A program made the position numbers and the translations under genes. A DNA stretch of 64,000 nt, taken from Pieris napi (lineage: Eukaryota > Arthropoda > Insecta > Lepidoptera > Pieridae). Where the stretch lies: NCBI RefSeq assembly GCF_905475465.1, contig NC_062236.1, forward strand, positions 5,466,001-5,530,000, read 5' to 3'. Of the stretch, positions 26,201 to 38,010 are shown piece by piece. Under the pieces are notes generated by a model. That model ran no database searches. It was given only the letters and a program-made list of their open reading frames with translations, and was not told the origin of the DNA. The number at the start of each line of letters is the position of its first letter. The first letter of the stretch is position 1.

Positions 26201-28100
26201 TAAGATTCACAGCCAAGACTTAGCACTTAGGTTTTAAATTTCGTTACTATTTAGATGTATAACAAAACTATTAAACTGCCGTTCGAGATAATTTAAGGGA
26301 TTTCTCATTATGGCACTTAACGAAATAATCTTAATAAAACCTCTTATTTATTTATAAATATACTATTAATAAATTGTTGCCATCCTCATATAGGAAGTTT
26401 AATATTCCATTGACCTGTTAAATAGGCATGTAGGTGACTAGACTTCCTAGGGCTTCCTGGCTGGAAACGAGGTGAACTGGTACTCATAGAATACCTTTGC
26501 GTGTGAATATGAAATAATTAAAAAGAGATATTAAAGTCGTATATCATTTACTTCTAAACATAAAGTTATTATTATTTCCTTGCTAGGAGGTTGTATTATT
26601 ACAAAAACAGCTATAATCAACATAATAAATATAATATAGGTATTACTCGGGTTTTTCACGTAATCGGTACCGGGATAGTATTACATATGACAAAAAAAGC
26701 ATTATAAACATAATGATACTAAATGATTTTGAGTATACATATATATGTACCCATTACTGAATCTTAGTCTGAAATGTACAAAGTAATGAAACAAACAAAA
26801 TTGGTCATACAAATATGTAGGTAGACATCATTATCTTAGAATTAACGTCAAATGTACAACATTATGTTTTTGTGGGCAAAAACGATTATAAATAAGACCC
26901 AGTATGAAAACAATTGTGGTGGTTGCGACCGGAAGTCTAAAAATAACCAAGTTCTATAAACTAATTTATTTAAATTAAAACTTATAATTTAATTATAAAG
27001 TGGCAGCTCAATGGTGCGGATGTTTTGTTTCTTACAAGTCTATATTATATCTTAAGTTTACTGTCTAAGTAACTTATAATAAAGTGTCCCACTGTCAAAA
27101 TTATTTCCAATAGTGGTAATAGACCTGCTTCAGATATCTGACCGTCGTTTGAAATAAAAAGCTTTAAAAAACGTATCAACAATTAAAATCACTTGAGTTG
27201 ATTTATTTGAACATTTTACATCGACACTGGTATTGTTTTCGTACTTCAGTAATTGTTTTTAGTATTTCGCAACGAAATAAGGTCAATAAAATTTCAATTT
27301 CCATATAGCCTTCCGTAATGTATTTTCCGAGTATAATGGACTGAAGTAATAAAGTGATTGGACTAATGGGATAAATCTGGAGTCCCGCTTATTACTTATA
27401 GAATTATAAAGGTTTTTTTATTGGCATTTCGATGTATCTGATTCGTTATAATAGAAGATACCTCAAACTAATACGTGTTCCGTAATCATTTAATTTTGAC
27501 ACATGCTCTAATTTGACATGGAACCATAAACACTCAAAAAATTGCAATTTAAAGACAAGAGTATAAGTAGAAAGTAGGTATAAAACAACAATTAAGACAG
27601 ATGATTTAAAATATATTCTATAGTATTCGTTTAATTTATCCTTGTGAACTTCAGGCTCGTCCACCGTAAAAAGGATCGGAAACAATATCGCCGTTCAATT
27701 TGCATTATTGCAAAAATGGCGACTGTTTTTCATCGCTACTAACCCATATGTCAAGCTGAGCGTAGGGGACACCTCACTAAGCTTAACGGTTCAATAAGCA
27801 TTACTTTAATACGTTTTATTTCTATTTTCCTTTGAAGTGGGGCAAGCCTAGTATGGTTAATTAGGCGAAAGATCCACCCAACCAGTGAGCTGCTTAATCA
27901 TGTTAGACAAATTATAACGTGTTATTGAACAAAGAAACCATGTGACAAATGTAAATAAAGCCTTTCGAAGGGGTATACGCTCTATTAGATATTTAAATAT
28001 GCTGTAGAACTGGAAATATATTTCACAATTATTTATAGTTTTAAAAGGAATCAATCATTAGTAAATCAATAAAGCAACATATTTCGGGAAAACTAAGAAA
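23250..28100. other. intergenic, no gene seen
   Basis: Low-GC sequence with short unrelated frames only. Slightly GC-richer patches (25355-25420, 27660-27790) show no recognisable coding text on either strand. Confidence 0.45.
24158..24325 (+). repeat. dispersed insect repeat, diverged
   Basis: It begins tactagtggaaccgactgac and contains aaaatttcatcaaaattggtc followed by aaacatagaag. This resembles the 3' parts of the ctagctgacccg-type repeats seen at 5318 and 60943. Confidence 0.35.
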
Positions 28101-28104
28101 AGAC

Positions 28105-28570
28105 GCCACAGCCCTTTAGGTCTCAGATTTCTGTAGCTGTTTCGCGATGATTTGTTTTTTTCAAATAGGCAAGCAGGTTTTTTTTTTTAAAAAACCGGGC
28201 AGGAGGCTCACCCGATGTTAACTGACTGGTTGTCGAGGATTCGAACAACTCGTCGTTCGTCGTCGAACATCATACGGCCAAACTAAAGGAGCCGGTAGAG
28301 CTCGCGCCCAGAGGTGTGAACAGTACTCCACGTGAGTTTATACAGTTGCAAGCGATAGCCCGGAGTGAAGTACCGTCTCCCCTTACTGAGCACACCAAGC
28401 TCCTTGGAGGCTAATAATGTGATCACCCTTCCATGCCCGATACACGCCATCGACTTGGGTCTAAGCCATACCGCTTTCCTTACGATGTTTTCCATCACCG
28501 GACGAGTGAGTTCTAGAAAATTAATTCGGGTTTCAGGGTTCAAACCCACTAGGACGACTCACAATACTTC
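28105..28570 (-). mobile_element. composite of SINE and LINE tail scraps
   Basis: The minus strand shows a SINE 3' part near 28105-28150 (cagaaatctgagacctaaag). A LINE tail lies at about 28180-28225 (gggtgagcctcctgcccggt). A SINE body with a B-box-like motif lies at about 28475-28565 (gggtttgaaccctgaaaccc, cggtgatggaaaacatcgta). The reading frames on both strands across this segment are accidental. Confidence 0.4.
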
Positions 28571-29840
28571 AACTACAGATAAACTAAATCATTAAAAAGA
28601 TTTTTCATTACAGCATCAAGATAACAAGAAATTGCTAAATACAATTTATTGGCATATAAATAAAACAACATTTCCTTTCTGTTTAAAACGTAAGGAAAAA
28701 TCACAGCGTAATTGTACGTAGAAACCTTAGCCGCAAACATAGTTATATGCTCTGGTTACCTGAGGCTTACAATGATGGCCTGTAAGCTTAGCTTTACTTG
28801 GCATGTGTCCAATATCACCTTCATAGATTACTAGTACTAGAAAAATCTAACCAAAGACTCTAAATAACTCTATCGACAATATGTTGTTAAATTCAACAGA
28901 GGCTATCTTTGCATAACATGTTTTTCACGTGTACATGATATTGACAGTTTGATTGCTTATTTCTTAATCAAATGCCATTGCCATAAACGAGCTTAGAATA
29001 CATAGATTATTGCACAATAAATACACGATATTTTCAAACATTTGTATTAGTTATTATTTGAAAAAAAAACTGGAGATATTAAAGTTTTTATTTGTCACAC
29101 ATAAACATTACACAAGAACGTTGTGTCATGGATATACATAACAATTGTATAAAGCAGCAAAGACCATGTGAAAATACACCTGCGCCGTTCAAAACTGAGA
29201 TACGAAGGCACGTTTAACAAACCCGCAGCAGTTTCTATTTCGATTACTGAAATATTGGAAATAAAATATAACCGCTATCACATTTCCACGCGACTACCGG
29301 AAATAAAGCCTGCCGACAAATCGACGGCGGCGTTTCACGTCACGTCCCCATACAAATATATGCAAATGCTTTAATATAACCTACCTTTCAATACGTTTAT
29401 AGAGATTTTAGTTCACAAAAGGAATATGCATCATAGTATTCAATTGACGAATATGTAGAAAAGAAGTAAGTGTCGTATGTTCTGTGTACACATTTTTAAT
29501 TGATAATATATATACATAACCGTAGTCAAGTTTATTACTCATAAATCACTTAAATAATTATTTGTTTTTTAAGAATCCAATATTAATTAATTAATTAATT
29601 CCTTAATTCATCGTTTAGCCTGCACTATGAAAACAAAATTAATAAACCCTTCGTTTAGTTACATCATCAAAACAGTCATCATAAAACGGCCCTTAATTAT
29701 GCATTAATTACCATTTTATTTGTAATATATTATATTGATATCCTGCAAACTTATTTCATTAAGGTTGTTTATTGTGTGTTGTCCAAAGTTATACTTTACC
29801 CATATGTTAATATCCTTTATGTTAATACGTGAAAATAGTT

Positions 29841-29889
29841 TAATATTAGAGTTATTAGAAGCAGTATGCTTCTAATAAGTCTAATATTA
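29841..29889. repeat. 23-bp inverted repeat with 3-bp loop
   Basis: Arms 29841-29863 and 29867-29889 pair with one mismatch (a G/G opposition near the middle). No copies are seen elsewhere in the window. Confidence 0.7.
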
Positions 29890-30224
29890 CATTACAAAGC
29901 ACTCAGAGCCTAGAGGTAAGTATCACTAATTGATTGTAGTGCAAAGCCCCTTAATTCTAAGTAATACGCACAAGTTCAAAGGCTTGTTAGATGGATAACC
30001 TAAGGGGAATTAATTCCCTACATTTTTAAGACTAGAACATTCAATACTTGTAAGATTATTTCGGGGAAAATTTATTATATTCGTGAGTGATTCAAATAAA
30101 TATAAATTAAGGTCAATACAAAGCAAATATCATTAAGTTATGTTGGTAACAAAGTCAAATGGCCCCAAATGTAGAAAGAGCCAGTTCTAGAGCCATCAAT
30201 CAAGTTTTTCATTTACAATAGGTA

Positions 30225-30440
30225 TGATTAAAGGACACTCACTCACTATGTGGAACCAGCTGCCTACTGAAGTATTTCCGAACCAATTCGACTTAGAGTC
30301 CTTCAAGAAAAGAGCGTACCAATTCTTAAAAGGCCGGCAACGCACTCGCGAGCCCTCTGGCATTGAGAGTGTCCATGGGCGGCGGTATCACTTAACATTA
30401 GGTGAGCCTCCTGCCCGTTTGCCCCCCGTTCTATAAAAAA
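30225..30440 (+). mobile_element. LINE 3' end with readable C-terminus
   Basis: The plus frame reads TMWNQLPTEVFPNQFDLESF then KKRAYQFLKGRQRTREPS. Then comes the UTR (cggcggtatcacttaacatt, gcctcctgcccgtttgcccc) and an A-run. It is near-identical to the reverse copy at 1775-2010, suggesting fairly recent activity of this family. Confidence 0.7.
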
Positions 30441-30814
30441 AAAAAGGAGGAGGAGCGATGGAGCTGCAACCACTACATGATAAGTACAATTACACTTCGT
30501 GTAGTGAATGAAAATGTCATGAAAAAAAACAAACATTGAACCTCTACCACCGGTAATCATAGCGAAATAGGAGCATATTTATACATTAAAGTGATACCAA
30601 CAGAGAAAGTAAGAATGGAATCTCACTCACTCGCCTTGAACTCTTGAACCTTGCTCTGGTTCCCTTCGATGACATGTACAATGTACATGCACGGCATATC
30701 GTTTTATTTATGATTCCATTATGTTATAGTTTTAGTAATAGCAGATATGGTTTCTTATAGGCCAGGGGGAAGGCGGGTGGGAATTAAGAGTCAACCTGCG
30801 TTTTATTAACCAGG

Positions 30815-31030
30815 TTTTTTTTATAGAATAGGGGCCAAACGGGCTAGAGGCTTCCCTGATGTTACGTGATACCGCCCGCCGCTGCCGCCATGGACACTCT
30901 CAATGTTAGAGGGTTTGCAAGTGGATTGCAACGTTTATGGGTGTTGTAAAGAGCACTAAACTCTTTTCTTGAATGCACCTAAGTCGAATCTCTCTTTTCT
31001 TGAATGCTACAATTTGGAAATACTGGCAGC
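30815..31030 (-). mobile_element. LINE 3' end, diverged
   Basis: It starts with the T-run and atagaataggggccaaacgg, then gatgttacgtgataccgccc and atggacactctcaatg, which is the complement of the LINE tail at 30225. A small internal duplication repeats ctcttttcttgaatgc at about 30960 and 30994. Confidence 0.55.
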
Positions 31031-31547
31031 TTATATTTCCATTATCCCATTCATTGTTTGAAAAGTTATGGTGACATACCAAGTCAGTTACTACAATGTT
31101 TTAAACCATCTTATTTGATCTTTGGCCGGTATGTATGACATAGTGTGGGGATTTGAAAATATTGGAGTGTCCAGAGATATCGAGATGTTCTTTTGATTTA
31201 AATTAGATATTCCAGATTAGGGAACACTCAGGTTTCATAAACATCGGTGTAGTTCTTTCGAAATATGGGTAAACGTATTTTTGGGGGAACTTAGTTATAA
31301 TAAAAAAAAATCCCTTTTTAAATTACTTTTATGAAAACTATATTTTCATAATATTATCGTAAGAACCTCACCAAAAACAGCAAATATTATATAAATAAAC
31401 AGCAAATATTCGCTATGTTTAAATTTTATACTACCTATAATTATTAAAATCACATAATTATCAAATAAATTACGCAATATACTCCGTTCTCGATCCGGTA
31501 CAAGAAAGGCCGTGGCCGTGATCTAGGCTCTGACCATCAACTTAAAA

Positions 31548-31591
31548 CCAGCTTGTGCTGTCATACTATCAACCTAGTAAGCACAAGCTGG
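31548..31591. repeat. 12-bp inverted repeat
   Basis: CCAGCTTGTGCT at 31548-31559 pairs exactly with AGCACAAGCTGG at 31580-31591 across a 20-bp loop. Its role is unknown. Confidence 0.6.
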
Positions 31592-31637
31592 CAGAAACAT
31601 TCTATTACTATACATTCCGGATCAACCTCTTTTGTTT

Positions 31638-31905
31638 TTGAAGTTATACTTATTTTGGCGCGTTAGGGAAAGATGATGAGAGTAAATCTTTACGATGCGC
31701 GCGCACACCGTCACAAAAAAACCGACACCTTGAATTTAGCATAGTCAACATTTTAAAATATAAAATGTCCATTTCTTCAATTATGTAGAAATAATGTTTT
31801 TGTGAAAATGAAACTTTCAATATATTAAATACCTTTTTTATATTTTTAGTGTCGTTTTTTCTACAAAGAAGTATAACTTCTAACACGTGTACATAAGTAA
31901 ACACG
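31638..31905. mobile_element. MITE copy 1 (GAAGTTATACTTC family)
   Basis: The left end is ttgaagttatacttattttg ggcgcg-like, with dyad-rich gatgcgcgcgcacaccgtca 55 bp in. The right end is acaaagaagtataacttc, inverted relative to the left, followed by acacgtgtacataagtaaac. Two copies stand side by side at 58181-59038. Confidence 0.55.
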
Positions 31906-32385
31906 TAAAAACACATAAAAATGTGATTTTTTCACGTGTTTCTTTTATAGACCTATAACCCCTTTAGTAAACAGACACATTCTAATTCATTAAATATTAA
32001 AGACGTAATATGCATGATACAGATGAAACGGCTGGCAATGGTATAAATTAAGTTTTTAATGAATTTAGTATTTTGGCCAGTTTAATTAACAACCGACCTT
32101 CACCAAACCACGATCAGTTCGATATGTATTTTTGTTATTATATGCATACCGATTACATCAGCATAGTCTTGATTTAAGGTTTTACATTCAAAATACATTG
32201 AATATTTTCTAAATATAATATTTGCAATTCTGCGCTTTATTAATATTAAATTATTTAAGTTAATTTTGTAGTGTTAACTATGTATTATTGTTAACAAAAG
32301 CAAATAAATATATATCTAAAATCGAAGATGAGAATCAAAATTAAACAGCTTTAATATTTTGTTTTACTTCAGGCTATAGGGGTAA

Positions 32386-32630
32386 GAGCAGTGTTGTAGT
32401 AGCTTGTTCGTTTGACATTCATCTCTGATGTCGTTGATTCGAACCCCAGTCAATAGACTTTTCATTCTATATGCAAATTTAGCACTAGCTCATACGGTGA
32501 AGAAAAATGTGGTGAGGAAACCAGCACGCCTTAGATGTCATAGCATGGGCCATGGCATGGCATCAACAGCGTGTGACAGGCACAGAAGGATGATCACACA
32601 TAGTTTTTCTCAGCTGTAAATAAAGACGAA
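32386..32630 (+). mobile_element. tRNA-derived SINE, diverged
   Basis: It begins gagcagtgttgtagtagctt, has the B box GATTCGAACCCC near 32437, the body gtggtgaggaaaccagcacg, and catcaacagcgtgtgacagg. It ends by fading near 32630. Small deletions distinguish it from the copy at 11730. Confidence 0.6.
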
Positions 32631-33039
32631 CAATTAAGTAAAGAGTGCTAGATTAAAAACGTGCCAAGTGCTATAAATTTTTAATCAGCCAAAATAATCA
32701 CGATATGACATTGATAAAGTACTTGTTGACCGGTACATGGCCTTCACATTCATTACCTGAACAAAACAGAGTGTTTTCACGTTAAATTGGGTGTAGAGAG
32801 GCAATATGGTCTGCGTACGACGTAACGTCCGACAGTCAAGCATTTTTTCAATTAAAATCCTGCATTCGTGACGCCGAAAACCGCATTGTATTTTGTACTC
32901 TATGGAATTTTGTTAACGAGTTGTCTTTGTTTATCTTGAAACTTTAATAGTTTATTAACTGTATTAGGTTTTGCGAACTTTCCTTTTGCTTTGATGAAAT
33001 AATACACATAAGAGGATATTTTTACACGCTTTATATTAG

Positions 33040-33150
33040 CTTCACCTGTATGTATGTATGTAACCGACTCCTTCGGACACGATTTTGACCCACTTTAAAC
33101 GGACAGATTTTATTCAAATTTTGCGCACCTGTCAAAGATCGATGACAATG
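33040..33150 (+). repeat. probable dispersed repeat
   Basis: It holds a tgta microsatellite (tgtatgtatgtatgtaac), then accgactccttcggacacga and attcaaattttgcgcacctg. The wording resembles lepidopteran repeat 3' ends, but there is no second copy in this window. Confidence 0.3.
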
Positions 33151-33784
33151 TAATAATCCGAAAAAAAAAATTTAACTAAAAAATAAAAAATAAATAAAAC
33201 ACGCTTTTAAAGCACATCAAACTAAAAAGTGAAAAATAATTCCTAATTTAGGCTGAAAATGGTAATGAACAAAAAATACTGGTATTATTGTGAAAAAGCG
33301 TGGGGCGCTCTGTGCCATATTTTTCGTCTATAGACGTTTTCGTGTTTTTTAGTTTTTTTTAACTATTATTTATTAAATCGAACGTTATAATGTATAAAAT
33401 ATTGTATGTAAATATGTACTGTATTAAACAAAAGATTTCATGTCACAAAAAGTTTTAACAAGTTATCAAACCACGACCTTCACAAGCAATAAAATGACAA
33501 AAACAATTGATGTATCTTTTCTATTATTTGAAACACAATTTTTTACTACCATGGTCAATAAAGTCACGCAATAAACGGCCTATTTAAAGTTATGTTATTA
33601 TTATCGCTATACTTAGAAACTTCGTATACATTATTGCTATAGAGTTTAGCTTTAAAAATAATACAACTGGTATTCGTAAGAGGTAGAAAATTAAGAAATA
33701 TGATAAAGGTTTCATGCGATAATTTGATTTTAATACTTACTGCGAATTCACAATTATGATATCTTTGGTTTCACTTATTACAAA

Positions 33785-33790
33785 TTTATT
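33785..33790 (-). terminator. poly(A) signal of the lipase gene
   Basis: AATAAA on the minus strand, about 50 bp past the lipase stop codon. Confidence 0.5.
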
Positions 33791-33840
33791 CTCAGAACAC
33801 TAATAACAATCACAGATTTAATAACAATAATCACAATTAA

Positions 33841-35073
33841 TTACCTAATATCAATAGTGTCCAAAATTTTTAGTTCTTTTAATATGTTGATTACTGGCTT
33901 ATTAATGAATTCTTTAACCCTCGTACCGTATACGAATTCAAGATGTGTAAATTGATTACTCTCATTTATAACGTTAAATCTTTCGATATATTTCAATTTA
34001 TTTTTCAGTAAATTCGTGTCTTTTTCATCACTAAACCAGTCTATTTCACTAACAAATATTGAGCTAGGAACTGTAATTGACGAAACATTAAATTCTGGTG
34101 GGATTAAAGATGAATAAATTTGTCTATTTTTATTCATACCATAATCGAATCTTTGAAATCTTTTGCTGCCATAAAGTTGAAGGAAATGAAAAAAAGTTTT
34201 TGCAGAAACTCCAGCTGGTATATGACTAGTAATAACAGGTAATCGTTCCGGTGATAAATCTAATAAATTCCTCACGCCAAAATTCAAATATAATTCAATG
34301 TGACATAAGAAACTATAGGACGCCGTAGTGTTGCACACTTTAGCGTGATAATAATTATTTCTTTTATTAAATGAAAACACTTCGTAGACGTGACTTTTTT
34401 CAGAAAACTCCATAAGGTCACTCAAAATTTGGTTAAAAAATCCTATAAAAGGATACTTCGTATGCGTTAACCAAGCAACGGGGGCAAGTAGGATAGCATG
34501 ATTAATTTTGTCATTATATTCTAGTTTTGTGCTACACATTATGAAAAAAGCTGTTGTTCCTTGTGAATAACCAATGTAAGTCAATCTCTTCATATTAGTT
34601 CGTTCCAGAATATAATCTATTGTAGCTGGCATATCTAGAGTGCCCATTTCTTCAAAACTGAAGTCCCAAAACTCCTGAGGCGGCACTGCGTTAACGTGCT
34701 TCTTGGAATATCTATTTCCTCTTGCATTGTAAATCCAGACATCAAATCCAGCATCCGCTAGCATAAAAGACAATGAGCTGGTTGGGCCCAGCACCAACCA
34801 GGAATCTGAACTATCACCAATACCATGAACCAATAAAACCGGGGGTCCGTTTCGCGGTATTCGAAAGGTATTTAGGAGATAACCATCCTCCGTCAGCACG
34901 ACGTGACTCTCAACTGGATAATTATATCTCTCAATCAATTGAATGGAATTAAGATAAATATCCGACTTACGATTGTGTGTCTCGTCGTCCAAATTAAATT
35001 TGACTAGAAAACAAGTTATATCCATTGATAGCAGCAAAAATATCACCATATCAATCACGTGAACAAATCTCAT
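33841..35073 (-). CDS. secreted acid-lipase-type (lipase 3-like) alpha/beta hydrolase, intronless
   Basis: Neutral/acid lipase family, which hydrolyses ester bonds of neutral lipids; insect members are secreted, often in gut or fat body. The 410-residue frame is complete. Residues 1-21 form a hydrophobic signal peptide. The family's N-terminal block is at about 49-72 (RYNYPVESHVVLTEDGYLL). The oxyanion-region HG is at 83-84, the nucleophile Ser170 is in GYSQG (168-172), the acid is Asp345 (SEIDW) and the base is His377 (THLEF). The Asp-His spacing of 32 is close to that of gastric lipase. All three catalytic positions are intact, so an active enzyme is likely. The whole gene is one exon, which is unusual because many relatives have introns; it may be a retrocopy or an intron-loss lineage. 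It stands alone, more than 3 kb from the nearest recognised gene. The substrate is unknown. Confidence 0.92.
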   Translation of the reverse strand: MRFVHVIDMVIFLLLSMDITCFLVKFNLDDETHNRKSDIYLNSIQLIERYNYPVESHVVLTEDGYLLNTFRIPRNGPPVLLVHGIGDSSDSWLVLGPTSSLSFMLADAGFDVWIYNARGNRYSKKHVNAVPPQEFWDFSFEEMGTLDMPATIDYILERTNMKRLTYIGYSQGTTAFFIMCSTKLEYNDKINHAILLAPVAWLTHTKYPFIGFFNQILSDLMEFSEKSHVYEVFSFNKRNNYYHAKVCNTTASYSFLCHIELYLNFGVRNLLDLSPERLPVITSHIPAGVSAKTFFHFLQLYGSKRFQRFDYGMNKNRQIYSSLIPPEFNVSSITVPSSIFVSEIDWFSDEKDTNLLKNKLKYIERFNVINESNQFTHLEFVYGTRVKEFINKPVINILKELKILDTIDIR

Positions 35074-38010
35074 TTCGCGAGTTGTTTACTAACGACTTAA
35101 CAGTTTGGAGTAGATGAAGCTATTGACACGTTGTGGCCGAAACCAATGTCAAGTTATTATAATCTTGACCATGCAAGGTGAAAAAAACTAGTTTTAAAAA
35201 AATGTGAACTTATTAGCCTCGGAAATGCTCGATATAATATGTTTCTTATCGACGCTGTGATTATTAAAACATTCAAAAGTTTTGGTATTTCGTATACACA
35301 ACTGCATATTGCGCGCGTCAAGAAACTCCTATTTTTATTTTCACAACCTATCCTGTCCCTCTTATTCCTAATCGCCCTTAATAGCTAATAAATATTAGGA
35401 TCACATTTAACATTTTAATAAATAAAATTTATACATATTATTTAACTATTTACGTTCATGAATAATGTCTGTTTAAAATCATTCATGAAATTTCAATAGT
35501 ATCTTACAACAGTTTTAGACTTAAATACATTCTAGCAAATTTATTCTACCTCTTTATACTGCGAAATAGAAAATTAAATGAATTCGTTTGCCTTAAATTA
35601 ATATTCACACGCCATGTTTACTATTGACGCGCGACTGAGTTATTATATTGACAGGAGAAACAACCGCGCAAACCAAATATTCCACGTTGTTTGTAAACAT
35701 TTCAGTTCAAGTGGTATGAGCTACCTATGTCAATAAACGGAGAGCAATCTCATTATTGTCAACCATTGTTACCTGGCACAAATGCCCATTATTAACCCGA
35801 TGATACTTATAGCTAAAGAAAATTACATAAATATCGACCCACGCCGGAAAAAGCATCATTGTGCCGGTCACCCTACATCATTCCACTGAAAATTACCATA
35901 GTTTGGATTTCTCTTGAGCCTTGAACTATGTAAGTGATATTTTTCTTTATCTTTAAAGTTTCGTAGACTTTTCATATACTGTTGTGCGTGAATTTTTGTT
36001 TTTAATTTTAAAATGACCTAGAAATTACTTTCCGACAATTGTGGGTGACCTTCGTGGTAAACAAATAATTATTATAAAATACAGAAAACAGTTGGACAAA
36101 TTGTATTATGTAATTTTTCAGCTGTTTTACTAATTGTAAGAATCGTATACTAAATGGAGTAACAATGCTCAGGGTCTTGAGGAAGAGAAACATACTTAAG
36201 ATTTAAATTTTTAAAATTATCTTTAATATCTATAAATATACTAATTATGATATTAGTTAATATTTAATAAATAATTTAATTAGAAGTTATAAAGAGACAA
36301 TATGTGGCGTATAATTTGATGACCCCTATTTCCGTATAACAGGTGGCCTCGCATTGTTATCTTCGCAAATAAGTATTTCCGTATTTCACGGTTTATGTAA
36401 TCTGAATAATAATCACAAAACTTGAATATATTTTTGCCATATATTTATATTTTTTTATTCTTAATTCAAACTATATAATAATTCAACTATTTAAACAAAA
36501 CTCTTGGCAATAGTTACATGGGTGGATTAATAAAGTACCTACTGAGTAAAAGTAACTTTTAATATCACTAATAATTTAAAAAGTCTAGAAGTATTCTGTA
36601 AGAAATTAAAAACAAAATATGCGTTAAATGAAATTAAATCAAACTTGCGAAATAATTTAATCATAAGGCAATATATGAAGCAAATACCTTATTTGAAGTA
36701 AATTAGCTAAACCTTATTTAAATAAACCTTATTAAAAAGGTACTAACTAATTAATAAGGTACCATAATATTTACTAGATAATAATAGTGTAATTTAAAAT
36801 AATTTCGAGATGTATATGCTTTTGACGCTTTACGATTTGTTTTATAAATCAATGTAAATTGTTTGGTTAAGAGGCTTATCCTGTCTTTACCTCATGTAAA
36901 ACTGTTGAGTGTCTTCTACCACGGACGTCAATTCACTTAGGAGGAGTCGATCACGGCCGCTTGCTACTAAAAGCTACTAAAAGCCTTCCATAAAAGCAAT
37001 AATTAAATTGCCGTAACTCAATTTAGTAAGGCGATGCTGCGGAAGGTGCTTCTATATCGGTATATGTACTTATAATATTAATTCCTAGGGTGATATTTAG
37101 AATGGAAAAATACTATGTTGCATTGTTGTATTTTAGAAAATCAGATGTAAAACTGGAAGCAATATTTTGTCTTAATTTTTTATATATAATAGAGAATAAA
37201 TTATAAGAAACAGACAATGAATTCTCATAACTTGTACCTAAGTTCTATAAATCATAAGCCAAAAGAACTTTTAATTATTACGGAAAATAAAACGACTGAA
37301 AATCTATTATTATTATTATTATCTATTATCTGTTTTCGGCATTTGCATTTAGCAGATTCTTCATTTTTGATAATAGCTTTCCGTTTTTAAAAATAACCGA
37401 TTTCGCCTAATATTTTGCCAATGCGCGCCAATATTATAGAAAGTAACAGATCATTCATATTTAGCTTTTGTCAAATTGAAAAGTAACACTGATCACTAAT
37501 ATTGACATATTATCAAGATTTGTCGCAAGAAATCACGAATGGTCAGACTTCAAACATCAAACCATCTTAGTGTATGCCCTTATATCTGTGGTGCTATGTA
37601 GGTTAAACTCCAATGTTCAAATTGCATAGCCTATATGTCTGTTAACTGTGTTGTGGTACTACTACAAACAAATACAATATACATAATTAGTACTTACATA
37701 CAGTCCAAATGTTATTACAATATTAAGAAGTACATATATAAAAAATATTAAGCAATAAATAGGAACCGACTAGTTACGACTTACGAGATTAAATATATGA
37801 TCTAATAGTGTATCATGTATGATAATGTAATAGTTCAAATTAAAAGAGGCAGCTATATACTTGTGTTCTTAACCATTCTCAGTAAGGAAAACAGTTACAG
37901 AATTCAATAAATTTCTAACTAAATGTTATTATTTCATCATTAACCAAACTAGTTTATATAACTGAAATTAGTTTATGTAATGCATTGTGTGTTTTTAGGT
38001 ATCAAGAATC
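35074..38010. other. intergenic between lipase and sulfurase genes
   Basis: The genes point away from each other, so this 2.9 kb must hold both promoters. It includes many short aataaggt/accttat repeats at 36660-36770 and a TTA run at 37307-37325. No further exon is supported. Confidence 0.45.
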
